Below are positions 7,655 to 14,271 of a stretch of DNA of 55,095 bases, one piece after another. Where the stretch lies: assembly GCA_017394605.1 (NCBI GenBank), contig JAFPXU010000082.1, positions 1 to 55,095 on the forward strand, in the 5' to 3' direction. The position numbers and the translations under genes are program-made. The stretch is from Clostridia bacterium. Lineage in GTDB: Bacteria; Bacillota_A; Clostridia; Christensenellales; CAG-138. Below the pieces are notes generated by a model. It saw only the letters and a list, made by a program, of their open reading frames with translations, ran no database searches and was not told the origin of the DNA. Numbering within the stretch: the first letter of the stretch is position 1; each line of letters starts with the position of its first letter.

Positions 7655-9313
7655 TCAGCCCTGACTGTTGTTACGGTCTCTGTTATTGAAATCACCGCTG
7701 GGACGCTCGCCCCGGGGTCCGTTGCTCATGGAACCGCCCATGTTTCCGAACATGGTCAGGGAAGTGTTCGTATCCGCGGAAGCGGAGTAAACGGCCGTGG
7801 TTTCCATGGACGGCATGCAGAGCGTATCTCCCGCCTTAAGACCGTTTCCCGTGATGACAATATAGGTACCGTTTGACATGCCGGTCGCAACAGGAACTTT
7901 GGAAAAACCGCCCAGATCAACGGATTCAGTCTGAGACTGGTCGTAATCTTTTGGAACCAGGTATACGAATGTACTGTCTCCTTCATACTGAACCGCGTTG
8001 ACGGGGACGATCAGTGAGGCGCCGCTTGAGCTCGTGTATATCTCGATGGACGCGCTCATTCCCGGGAACGCGCCTTCGATCGGTTCGGTTGTGATGGTTG
8101 CCGTGTAAGTCGTTACATAGCTTCCGGTTCCGGAATAGGACAGGTTGGTAACAGTTCCGCAGTATTCTTGATCTTCGATCGCATCCAGTTTGATTTTTAC
8201 GTTCTGTCCGATGGAGACGTCCTTGATATCCAGTTCATCGATTGCAAGGGACATTTCATAACCGGAAGACGCGGAAAGAGAACAGAGAGACGCACCGGCG
8301 GAAACATCGTCGCCGGCCTTCACATTGACGGAAGTAACCAGCGCGGGCCATTCCGCTTTGATGGTCAGTTGATCCTCAATATCTGAGATCTGCTTGAGAA
8401 GATCCTGCTCCTGCTCGTAATAGCTTTGATAGGTGGAAGTATAAGCGCCGGATTTGAGGACGAACAGGACGGCGTTTTTCTTGACTTCCTGATTTTCGGA
8501 TACTTTTACCTCCCCGATCTGTCCGGGAGTCGATGTAATGGCGACCGCCTCGTTAACTTCAAGTTTTCCGGTGCCGAGAAGAGTTCCGTCCGGAAGGCTG
8601 ACGGAGACAATGTCACCGACGGAGAAATCGTTGTCTTCGGTGATCACGGATGCTTTCCCATCTTTGATTTCTTCTACTGTCCCGGAAACCGTGGACGAGC
8701 CTACGGTGACGCTGACTTTCTCATACAGGCGGATTCCATCGGTAGTATTAACCGTAACCTTCATGAGACCGTCTGTGGAAATAAGGCATAAATAACGGCT
8801 GGAATCTACAGCATCGCCTTCCGATACCCGGATATCCTTGACGGTTCCCTTACGGGCAGCAGTGATGTTGAGATTGGACCTTGTTTTCGTAACGCCGGTC
8901 ATCTTGGTCTGTATTTTTACCAGCTCCGAATACAGGTCCTCCAGTTTGGTTTCAAGCGAACTGCTGGACAGTTCCATGACGGTTTCGCCTTCATCGACGG
9001 GTTCACCGGGTGCTTTGTAAACGGCTTTTACGCGCGCGTCCGCCGCAGCGGTGTAAGAAGCGGAATCCGTAGCGGTCAGGGTACTGCTCCCGCTGATCGT
9101 GGTGCTGATCTCACCCTCGGCGACGGGGACATATCGATATCTGAGCACGCCTCCGGTTACAGCCTCTTTGACAGAGTTCAGAGCGCGGTAAATGAGAAAT
9201 CCACCGATCAGAAGAATCACAGCCAGTACGGCCACGATGACGATTGTCCGGATTTTCTTTTTCTTTGCTTTCTGCTTGCGCAGTGCTTCATATGCGGAAT
9301 CGACCTGTTCCAT
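7655..9313 (-). CDS. MacA/HlyD-family efflux adaptor subunit
   Basis: A 552-residue membrane-fusion-type protein. It has a basic N-terminus and one membrane anchor (about residues 22-45), then paired biotinyl-lipoyl-like half motifs around a short coiled coil (SSLETKLEDLYSELVKIQTKM and YYEQEQDLLKQISDIEDQL). A beta-barrel region follows (IGQNVKIKLDAIEDQEYCGTV). The C-terminal tail is Gly/Asn/Arg-rich low complexity (MGGSMSNGPRGERPSGD). The start ATG 9313 follows CCTGGAGG closely. It heads the operon with the ATPase and permease. The low-complexity tail resembles the Gly/Pro segments in the two lipoproteins of this block. Confidence 0.88.
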   Translation of the reverse strand: MEQVDSAYEALRKQKAKKKKIRTIVIVAVLAVILLIGGFLIYRALNSVKEAVTGGVLRYRYVPVAEGEISTTISGSSTLTATDSASYTAAADARVKAVYKAPGEPVDEGETVMELSSSSLETKLEDLYSELVKIQTKMTGVTKTRSNLNITAARKGTVKDIRVSEGDAVDSSRYLCLISTDGLMKVTVNTTDGIRLYEKVSVTVGSSTVSGTVEEIKDGKASVITEDNDFSVGDIVSVSLPDGTLLGTGKLEVNEAVAITSTPGQIGEVKVSENQEVKKNAVLFVLKSGAYTSTYQSYYEQEQDLLKQISDIEDQLTIKAEWPALVTSVNVKAGDDVSAGASLCSLSASSGYEMSLAIDELDIKDVSIGQNVKIKLDAIEDQEYCGTVTNLSYSGTGSYVTTYTATITTEPIEGAFPGMSASIEIYTSSSGASLIVPVNAVQYEGDSTFVYLVPKDYDQSQTESVDLGGFSKVPVATGMSNGTYIVITGNGLKAGDTLCMPSMETTAVYSASADTNTSLTMFGNMGGSMSNGPRGERPSGDFNNRDRNNSQG

Positions 9314-9342
9314 ATGGAAAACCTCCAGGTTAATATGTGGGG

Positions 9343-9370
9343 ATTATATCTTTAATGTTTGTCAAAACAA
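9343..9370 (-). promoter_or_regulatory. Candidate sigma-A promoter of the MacA-MacB operon
   Basis: Minus strand: -35-like TTGTTT (9370-9365), 16-base spacer, consensus -10 TATAAT (9348-9343), about 30 bases before the adaptor ATG. The -10 is strong and the -35 weak. Confidence 0.5.
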
Positions 9371-9512
9371 TGGCATGATATAGGAAGAATTAAGAGTTTT
9401 AAAACGGACGATTTTTGATTTGTGACATAGTTCTGACAAGATCGATTTATATACTACCAATAATATATAATAATTGGAAGAGAAAACAGCTTTTGTTTTT
9501 TGGAGGGTTGAT

Positions 9513-10682
9513 ATGATCCGCAGTCTGCGTCGTTATTGTCTGTTGGTTTTTCTGGGAGCCGTATGTGCGGCGGCAGTTTTTCTGCCTGCCACCGTGAGAG
9601 CGGAAGGTGTAACAGTCGTTACATCGGATGAGCTTATTCAGGAAATCAGAAATCAAACGGAGGAAATCACATTAGGCGCGGACGTTTCAACCACAGGAAC
9701 GGTCACGATCGATTATCCTGTTAAAATCTTCACAGAATCGTTCTCGTGGACGCACAACGGAACGATGGTTTTCACCAGCAAAGACTATAACATGCTGCTC
9801 GACGTCGTGAGCAGGGGAGCGGGCTTTCTGGTTCGATACAGGACCTCTGTAACGATTACCGGCGCTTCCTCAACTGAATCAGTTATCAAAATCCGATACG
9901 CAGACGGAACAGAAGACGTCGGAAATGAAGCTTCGGCGTCAATCAGCGAAAGCGGCCGCATGGCAGCGAATATCCTCGGAAGGAAAGCCGCCTCATGGAA
10001 AGATATTCTGGAAGTGACCGGCGTTGAGACAGAAGATGGAGCAAACAAACGAACATACAGATTAGGAACGAATAATCATGTTTTGTCCAGAGAATATAGC
10101 ATTACGTATTTAACAACTGTGAACGGAAAGGAAACCGTCATTCAGGATATCAACGGGGCAGGGACGTATACGGAAGACGATTCGACGATTACGCTTCCTG
10201 CGGTATCTTTGAACGGTTATAAGTTTTTAGGATGGTCGCTTACGGATGGATCGACAGAGTATGTGAAAGTAATTCCCGCGGGATCAAAAGGGGATCTTAC
10301 ATTCTACGGGATTTTTGAGGAAGATCCTCAGCAGGGAGGCGGATCACACGGGGGCTGGGGAGGAAACTCCTTCAGCGGGCTCAGCGGATTATTCTCTTCC
10401 GCGGGAACCAGCACTGCGGAAGCTTCCGTTTCCGATGTTTCAAGTCAGGTTCAGGCAGCTGCAGGACAGTCGGATGTATCAAACAGCGGAAGAAAAACTT
10501 CGGCCGGAAAAGCCCGGACGGACGTCGTGTTCAGCGACAGTTCTTCCGGAAGTCTTGATCTGGACGGGGTGATCAATACCGACACGAAGCCGAACCGAAC
10601 AAGGCAGATTCTGATTCTGGGGATCGGGCTGGTAGCTGCCTCAGCCATAGGAATGATAGCTTTGCTGAAGAAGAAACGGTGA
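9513..10682 (+). CDS. Surface protein with InlB-type repeat and C-terminal anchor
   Basis: A 389-residue protein starting at ATG 9513 with TGGAGGG seven bases upstream. The signal peptide runs to about residue 30 (VRAEG). A beta-rich region follows (about 30-190). Next is a Listeria/Bacteroides-type (InlB B) repeat, about 200-285 (SITYLTTVNGKE...LNGYKFLGWSLTDGS...LTFYGIFEE). After that come a Gly-rich then Ser/Ala-rich linker and a final transmembrane helix with the basic tail KKKR. There is no LPxTG motif, so it is probably membrane-anchored through the C-terminal helix. Such repeats are associated with surface adhesion or matrix proteins; no binding partner can be named. It is divergent from the MacAB operon. 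Confidence 0.7.
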   Translation: MIRSLRRYCLLVFLGAVCAAAVFLPATVRAEGVTVVTSDELIQEIRNQTEEITLGADVSTTGTVTIDYPVKIFTESFSWTHNGTMVFTSKDYNMLLDVVSRGAGFLVRYRTSVTITGASSTESVIKIRYADGTEDVGNEASASISESGRMAANILGRKAASWKDILEVTGVETEDGANKRTYRLGTNNHVLSREYSITYLTTVNGKETVIQDINGAGTYTEDDSTITLPAVSLNGYKFLGWSLTDGSTEYVKVIPAGSKGDLTFYGIFEEDPQQGGGSHGGWGGNSFSGLSGLFSSAGTSTAEASVSDVSSQVQAAAGQSDVSNSGRKTSAGKARTDVVFSDSSSGSLDLDGVINTDTKPNRTRQILILGIGLVAASAIGMIALLKKKR

Positions 10683-10696
10683 CGGTACGCCGAATA

Positions 10697-10705
10697 TGGT
10701 ATAAT
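10697..10705 (+). promoter_or_regulatory. Extended -10 promoter of the LysM mini-gene
   Basis: TGGTATAAT is a perfect extended -10 element starting 14 bases after the stop of the surface-protein gene and 33 bases before the next ATG. No good -35 is needed for this class. It suggests the LysM gene is transcribed on its own. Confidence 0.55.
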
Positions 10706-10738
10706 CATGTTAACGCAAGAAAATGGGGAGGAAGCTTT

Positions 10739-10972
10739 ATGAGTGAAAAACTGAACGGGGATATGCTCAACGCGGTAAGCGGCGGAGCAGCAAAATTTGA
10801 GAAGTATGTCGGACCGTGTACGTTTTATGTGGTGCAGGAAGGGGATAAGCTTTCCGCTGTCGCGAAAAAGTTTAATACGACGCCTGAGCAGATCCGGTTT
10901 CTGAACGGAATGGACGGGGACAAATCGATTCGGGTCGGACAGAAACTTATGGTTCCAAATATTCAGTCGTAA
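10739..10972 (+). CDS. Small LysM-domain protein with double-glycine-type leader
   Basis: A 77-residue protein starting at ATG 10739 with GGGGAGGAAG upstream. Residues 1-16 (MSEKLNGDMLNAVSGG) look like the leaders of class II bacteriocins and other peptides cut after Gly-Gly by peptidase-containing ABC exporters: short, with spaced leucines and ending in GG. The rest is a complete LysM fold (about 28-73: YVVQEGDKLSAVAKKFNTTPEQIRFLNG...IRVGQKLMVP), which binds GlcNAc-containing polymers such as peptidoglycan. There is no Sec signal peptide. If the leader works, a LysM module of about 61 residues would be released outside the cell. No exporter of that type is in the window. An intracellular LysM protein is the alternative. 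Confidence 0.75.
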   Translation: MSEKLNGDMLNAVSGGAAKFEKYVGPCTFYVVQEGDKLSAVAKKFNTTPEQIRFLNGMDGDKSIRVGQKLMVPNIQS

Positions 10973-11004
10973 AAGCAGATTCCAAAAAAAGAATAATTGA
11001 GCTC

Positions 11005-11045
11005 AGGCGGTCCGGCGAAGAGATAAACCGGACTGCTTGCTTTAT
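11005..11045. terminator. Hairpin between convergent genes
   Basis: GCGGTCCGG (11007-11015) pairs with CCGGACTGC (11028-11036), extended by two outer pairs, with a 12-base loop and a moderately T-rich right flank. It lies 34 bases after the LysM stop and just before the end of the opposing lipoprotein gene. It could serve both directions. Confidence 0.6.
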
Positions 11046-11058
11046 ATAAGGGCGAGAT

Positions 11059-12090
11059 TCAAATAACAGGGATTAGATAACCCCCGCCGGGCAGAGCCAG
11101 AGTACGGCTGGATAGCCATTCGTTGCCCTCGTGCTCGGAATTGTAATAGAGAGAAAAACCGTTGCTGATAATATTGGACAGGCTTTCATCGGCATCCCGG
11201 AAACCTGCTACAAAAGAGTCTTCGGTCAGTGTCCAGGAACTGGAATCGTCCAGATTGACATGGAGACTCATAATTGAATCATCATAGGAACAGCCTGTCA
11301 GTTTGCTGCCGGACGTCAGAGACAGCGAGAGCTCCGCGTCGCTGCCGTCCGTGAACAGTTCCGCGGTCATTTCGGAGTTGGTACAGGTTATAGAGTTGAT
11401 TCCGGCATACTGTATGTTACCCGAAACGTTGGAGTCGGAAAGGGTCAGTTCGCTGCCGGTCAATGAGACCGAAAACGACGCTTGCGAATCGCGGACGGTA
11501 AACTCCGTTTTTTCCGCTGAAGCACGACTGTTAAGCAGCATCAGACAGGATGCGCTGTCTCCGGTGGAGGCAAGAGTACAGTCAGTCATCCCGATCGAGG
11601 AGGCGGCAAAAGCCGCAATGGCAGCCTGGCCGATGTCTGTTGTCACAAGAATGGAATGATTCATGTCGCATGTGCTCTCATTGTCCAGACAGAGCGCATG
11701 CGCGTAGGGAGCTGTTCCGGAGACCATGCTGTTATTCAAGTGGATAATGGAGTTATCGGCATAGATCAAAGCTTCGCTGCCTGTATACAGGGTATCATCC
11801 GGAATTTCAAGAACTTCGTTGTTTACCTTGTCAAGCGAGAGCATATCCGCTTCCAGCGTGACTCCCGGGTTGACGGAGATAATATGATGAGGTACAAGTC
11901 CCGAGGAAGCCGTGAATCCGGAAAGGGAATCCGATTCGGAGAAAATCAGCGTTTCCTGAAGAAGCGAAGTTGCCGGGGTTGCGGAAGGAGAAATCGCGGG
12001 AGCAGTCTGAGCCTGAGAAGCGGTATGACCGGAAGAACAGCTGCAGATAAGAAGAAGCGCTGCAAAAAAACAGTAGTACAATTTTTTCAT
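11059..12090 (-). CDS. Second beta-helix-like lipoprotein
   Basis: A 343-residue protein with a lipoprotein signal (LLLICSC, lipidated Cys at about residue 17 or 19) and a short Ala/Thr/Ser linker. The body is built of short Ser/Asp/Leu/Asn-rich segments with regularly placed hydrophobics (MTDCTLASTGDSASCLML, LTLSDSNVSGNIQYAG), consistent with a parallel beta-helix. The end of the repeat body (DDSSSWTLTEDSFVAGF...NIISNGFSLYYN) is clearly related to that of the lipoprotein at 1868-3427, so these are paralogues about 8 kb apart. This copy lacks the Gly/Pro stalk. Its function is probably surface binding; no motif allows more. It is divergent from the lysine-riboswitch transporter. Confidence 0.65.
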   Translation of the reverse strand: MKKLYYCFFAALLLICSCSSGHTASQAQTAPAISPSATPATSLLQETLIFSESDSLSGFTASSGLVPHHIISVNPGVTLEADMLSLDKVNNEVLEIPDDTLYTGSEALIYADNSIIHLNNSMVSGTAPYAHALCLDNESTCDMNHSILVTTDIGQAAIAAFAASSIGMTDCTLASTGDSASCLMLLNSRASAEKTEFTVRDSQASFSVSLTGSELTLSDSNVSGNIQYAGINSITCTNSEMTAELFTDGSDAELSLSLTSGSKLTGCSYDDSIMSLHVNLDDSSSWTLTEDSFVAGFRDADESLSNIISNGFSLYYNSEHEGNEWLSSRTLALPGGGYLIPVI

Positions 12091-12272
12091 TCTTTTCGTC
12101 CTCCCGATGCTGTAATTGTATCACGCACGGGAGGGATTCCGATACTTCCGAATGGAAAATAAACGCAAAGATTTCCTGAAGTTTTCGATTTTTTATGCAA
12201 TAAAGATGCATATAACTATGGAAATATCAGGGAAATGGGTGTATGATACCGAAAGAAACAAATGAATATTCA
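12091..12272. other. Divergent promoter region between lipoprotein and lysine transporter genes
   Basis: No gene. A plausible -10 (TATGAT, 12242-12247) would start a rightward transcript at about 12254, just before the riboswitch. A second -10-like TATAAC lies at 12209-12214. I see no convincing -35 in either direction. Confidence 0.4.
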
Positions 12273-12441
12273 TGACTAGAGGCGCAGTTGCCATCAGTAT
12301 GCTTTTTTCATCAGGCAAAGGGAAAGCGGAAAGGGACAACTGCCGAGGGGTCGGAAAAGCTGCCTGGCTGTTTCGATGCCCGGGCCGTCGGATAAGATCC
12401 GCCGGACTGTCGCTTCCCGATTCGGAAGCGGAGAGCTGTCA
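12273..12441 (+). ncRNA. Lysine riboswitch (L-box) aptamer
   Basis: Recognised from its conserved core: AGAGGCGC (12278-12285), AGTA (12296-12299), GCCGAGG (12342-12348), CTGTC, then a GCTTCC/GGAAGC stem, then GGAGAGC (12430-12436). P1 can form between TGAC-AG (12273-12279) and CT-GTCA (12436-12441). It is followed by a terminator hairpin at 12462-12496 and an NhaC-family gene, which is the known genetic context for LysW transporters. The 3' strand of P1 plus the next bases (GTCA..CAAC, 12438-12447) can instead pair with GTTGTGAC (12476-12483), the right arm of the terminator. Bound lysine should therefore favour P1, release the terminator and switch the gene off. Confidence 0.88.
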
Positions 12442-12461
12442 GACAACTAAGGATTCTCCTT

Positions 12462-12496
12462 GGAGTCATGACGGTGTTGTGACTCCATTTTGTTTC
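12462..12496 (+). terminator. Riboswitch-controlled intrinsic terminator
   Basis: GGAGTCA (12462-12468) and TGACTCC (12480-12486) form the stem, followed by ATTTTGTTT. Its right arm overlaps the predicted antiterminator partner (12476-12483) of the riboswitch switching strand. Confidence 0.8.
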
Positions 12497-12524
12497 CAAT
12501 CTATTCGAATAGGAGAATTCTGTG

Positions 12525-14126
12525 ATGAGAAGAAAGAAACTGATTATCCTGATGTTCGCGGCGATAGCTGTGATGACGGTATCGGGCGTATGCCTTGCGG
12601 CCGGATCGGACGGCGGCGCCAATCCGTTCTATATGACTTTTTGGGCGCTCCTCCCGGCGATCATCGCCATTGCGCTGGCGCTGATTACTAAGGAAGTCTA
12701 TTCCTCCCTGTTTGTCGGAATTGTTGTCGGAGGTCTGCTGTATTCCAATTTCAGCTTTGAGGGAACCCTGACCCATGTGTTTAATGACGGAATCGTGGCG
12801 TCTCTTTCGGATGCCTATAACGTAGGCATTCTTGTTTTCCTTGTCATACTTGGCATACTGGTCGTGCTGATCAACAAAGCGGGGGGATCCGCCGCGTTCG
12901 GCAGATGGGCTTCCATCCATATTAAGACACGCGTCGGAGCTTCGTTGGCAACGGTTGCGCTTGGCGTTCTGATTTTTATCGACGACTATTTTAACTGTCT
13001 CACTGTCGGCAGCGTTATGCGCCCGGTCACGGATAAGCACGGCATCTCGAGAGCGAAACTTGCTTATCTGATCGATGCGACGGCTGCTCCGATCTGCATT
13101 ATTGCGCCCGTTTCATCCTGGGCAGCGGCAGTATCCAGCTATGTGGAGGACGGAAACGGGCTGTATCTGTTTATCCGTTCGATTCCATTTAACTTTTACG
13201 CGATACTTACCATCGTTATGATGATCGTTCTGTCTCTGACAGATCTGGAGTTCGGCCCGATGGCGAAACATGAAAAGAACGCACGCGAAAAGGGCGACCT
13301 GTTCTCCGGAGTCAAAGCATATTCCGACAGTCTGAACGAGGAAGGGAATCCGAAAGGACGGGTACTCGATCTGATCCTTCCGATCGCGGTTCTGATCGTT
13401 TCCTGCGTAATTGGCATGATCTATTCCGGAGGATTCTTTGAGGGAGCCGGATTTATCGAGGCATTTTCCAATTCGGATGCATCCGTCGGGCTGATGCTTG
13501 GCTCTGCCGTTACGCTTGTCGTGACGGTTATCTACTACCTGTTCAGGAGAGTGCTCTCGTTCTCTGAGATGATGAAGGGGGTCCCGGAGGGCTTCAAATC
13601 CATGGTTCCTGCCATCCTGATCCTCACGTTTGCGTGGAGTCTGAAAGCGATGACGGATTCTCTCGGCGCCAAGCAGTTCGTCGAAATGCTGGTGAAGGGA
13701 TCCGCTTCCGCATTCATGTCTTTCCTGCCCGCCATTGTGTTCCTGATTGCCTGCTTCCTTGCTTTCGCAACCGGAACGAGCTGGGGAACGTTTGGTATTC
13801 TTATCCCCATTACACTCGGTGTCTTTCCTCTGACCGATCCGCTCGGGATCGTCTGCGTATCTGCCTGCATGGCCGGCGCGGTCTGCGGGGATCATTGCTC
13901 TCCGATTTCGGATACGACGATCATGTCCTCCGCCGGGGCACAGTGTGATCACGTCACGCATGTGTCGACCCAGCTGCCATATGCCATCACGGTGGCGTGC
14001 GTCAGCTTCGTCAGTTATATTCTGGCAGGATTTATTCCGAATGCCCTGATTACGCTGCCGATCGCCGTTGTGCTTATGGTATTGACGCTGGTACTGATCA
14101 AAAAGTTGCGGAAAGCGGATGCCTGA
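12525..14126 (+). CDS. lysW: NhaC-family transporter, predicted lysine transporter (LysW type)
   Basis: A 533-residue polytopic membrane protein (about 11-12 helices) of the NhaC Na+/H+ antiporter superfamily. Typical segments are IFIDDYFNCLTVGSVMRPVTDK and TGTSWGTFGILIPI, plus the GDHCSPISDTTIMSSAGAQCDHVTHVSTQLPY region near the C-terminus. The annotated start is ATG 12525; GTG 12522 is an alternative, and AGGAG at 12511 fits either. The family is usually called a sodium/proton antiporter. The lysine riboswitch directly upstream makes lysine uptake the better prediction, by analogy with riboswitch-linked LysW proteins. It is monocistronic: a strong terminator follows at 14152. Confidence 0.85.
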   Translation: MRRKKLIILMFAAIAVMTVSGVCLAAGSDGGANPFYMTFWALLPAIIAIALALITKEVYSSLFVGIVVGGLLYSNFSFEGTLTHVFNDGIVASLSDAYNVGILVFLVILGILVVLINKAGGSAAFGRWASIHIKTRVGASLATVALGVLIFIDDYFNCLTVGSVMRPVTDKHGISRAKLAYLIDATAAPICIIAPVSSWAAAVSSYVEDGNGLYLFIRSIPFNFYAILTIVMMIVLSLTDLEFGPMAKHEKNAREKGDLFSGVKAYSDSLNEEGNPKGRVLDLILPIAVLIVSCVIGMIYSGGFFEGAGFIEAFSNSDASVGLMLGSAVTLVVTVIYYLFRRVLSFSEMMKGVPEGFKSMVPAILILTFAWSLKAMTDSLGAKQFVEMLVKGSASAFMSFLPAIVFLIACFLAFATGTSWGTFGILIPITLGVFPLTDPLGIVCVSACMAGAVCGDHCSPISDTTIMSSAGAQCDHVTHVSTQLPYAITVACVSFVSYILAGFIPNALITLPIAVVLMVLTLVLIKKLRKADA

Positions 14127-14151
14127 TTTCGATACGTGAAGGAACGAAAAT

Positions 14152-14176
14152 GAGGCGCGGCAGCGCCTCTTTTCTT
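14152..14176 (+). terminator. Intrinsic terminator after the lysine transporter gene
   Basis: Perfect stem GAGGCGC/GCGCCTC with a GGCA loop followed by TTTTCTTG. Confidence 0.9.
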
Positions 14177-14213
14177 GTCACCGGAACGTAACGAATCGTT
14201 CATTGTTATGCCA

Positions 14214-14242
14214 TTGCGAAGGAAGAAAGGATTCTGTATACT
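14214..14242 (+). promoter_or_regulatory. Sigma-A promoter of lon
   Basis: TTGCGA, 17-base spacer, TATACT; start site about 20-25 bases before the lon ribosome binding site. No CIRCE or CtsR repeat is visible near it. Confidence 0.7.
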
Positions 14243-14271
14243 GATATTCAGTGAAAAAGGAGTTTTTTAAA

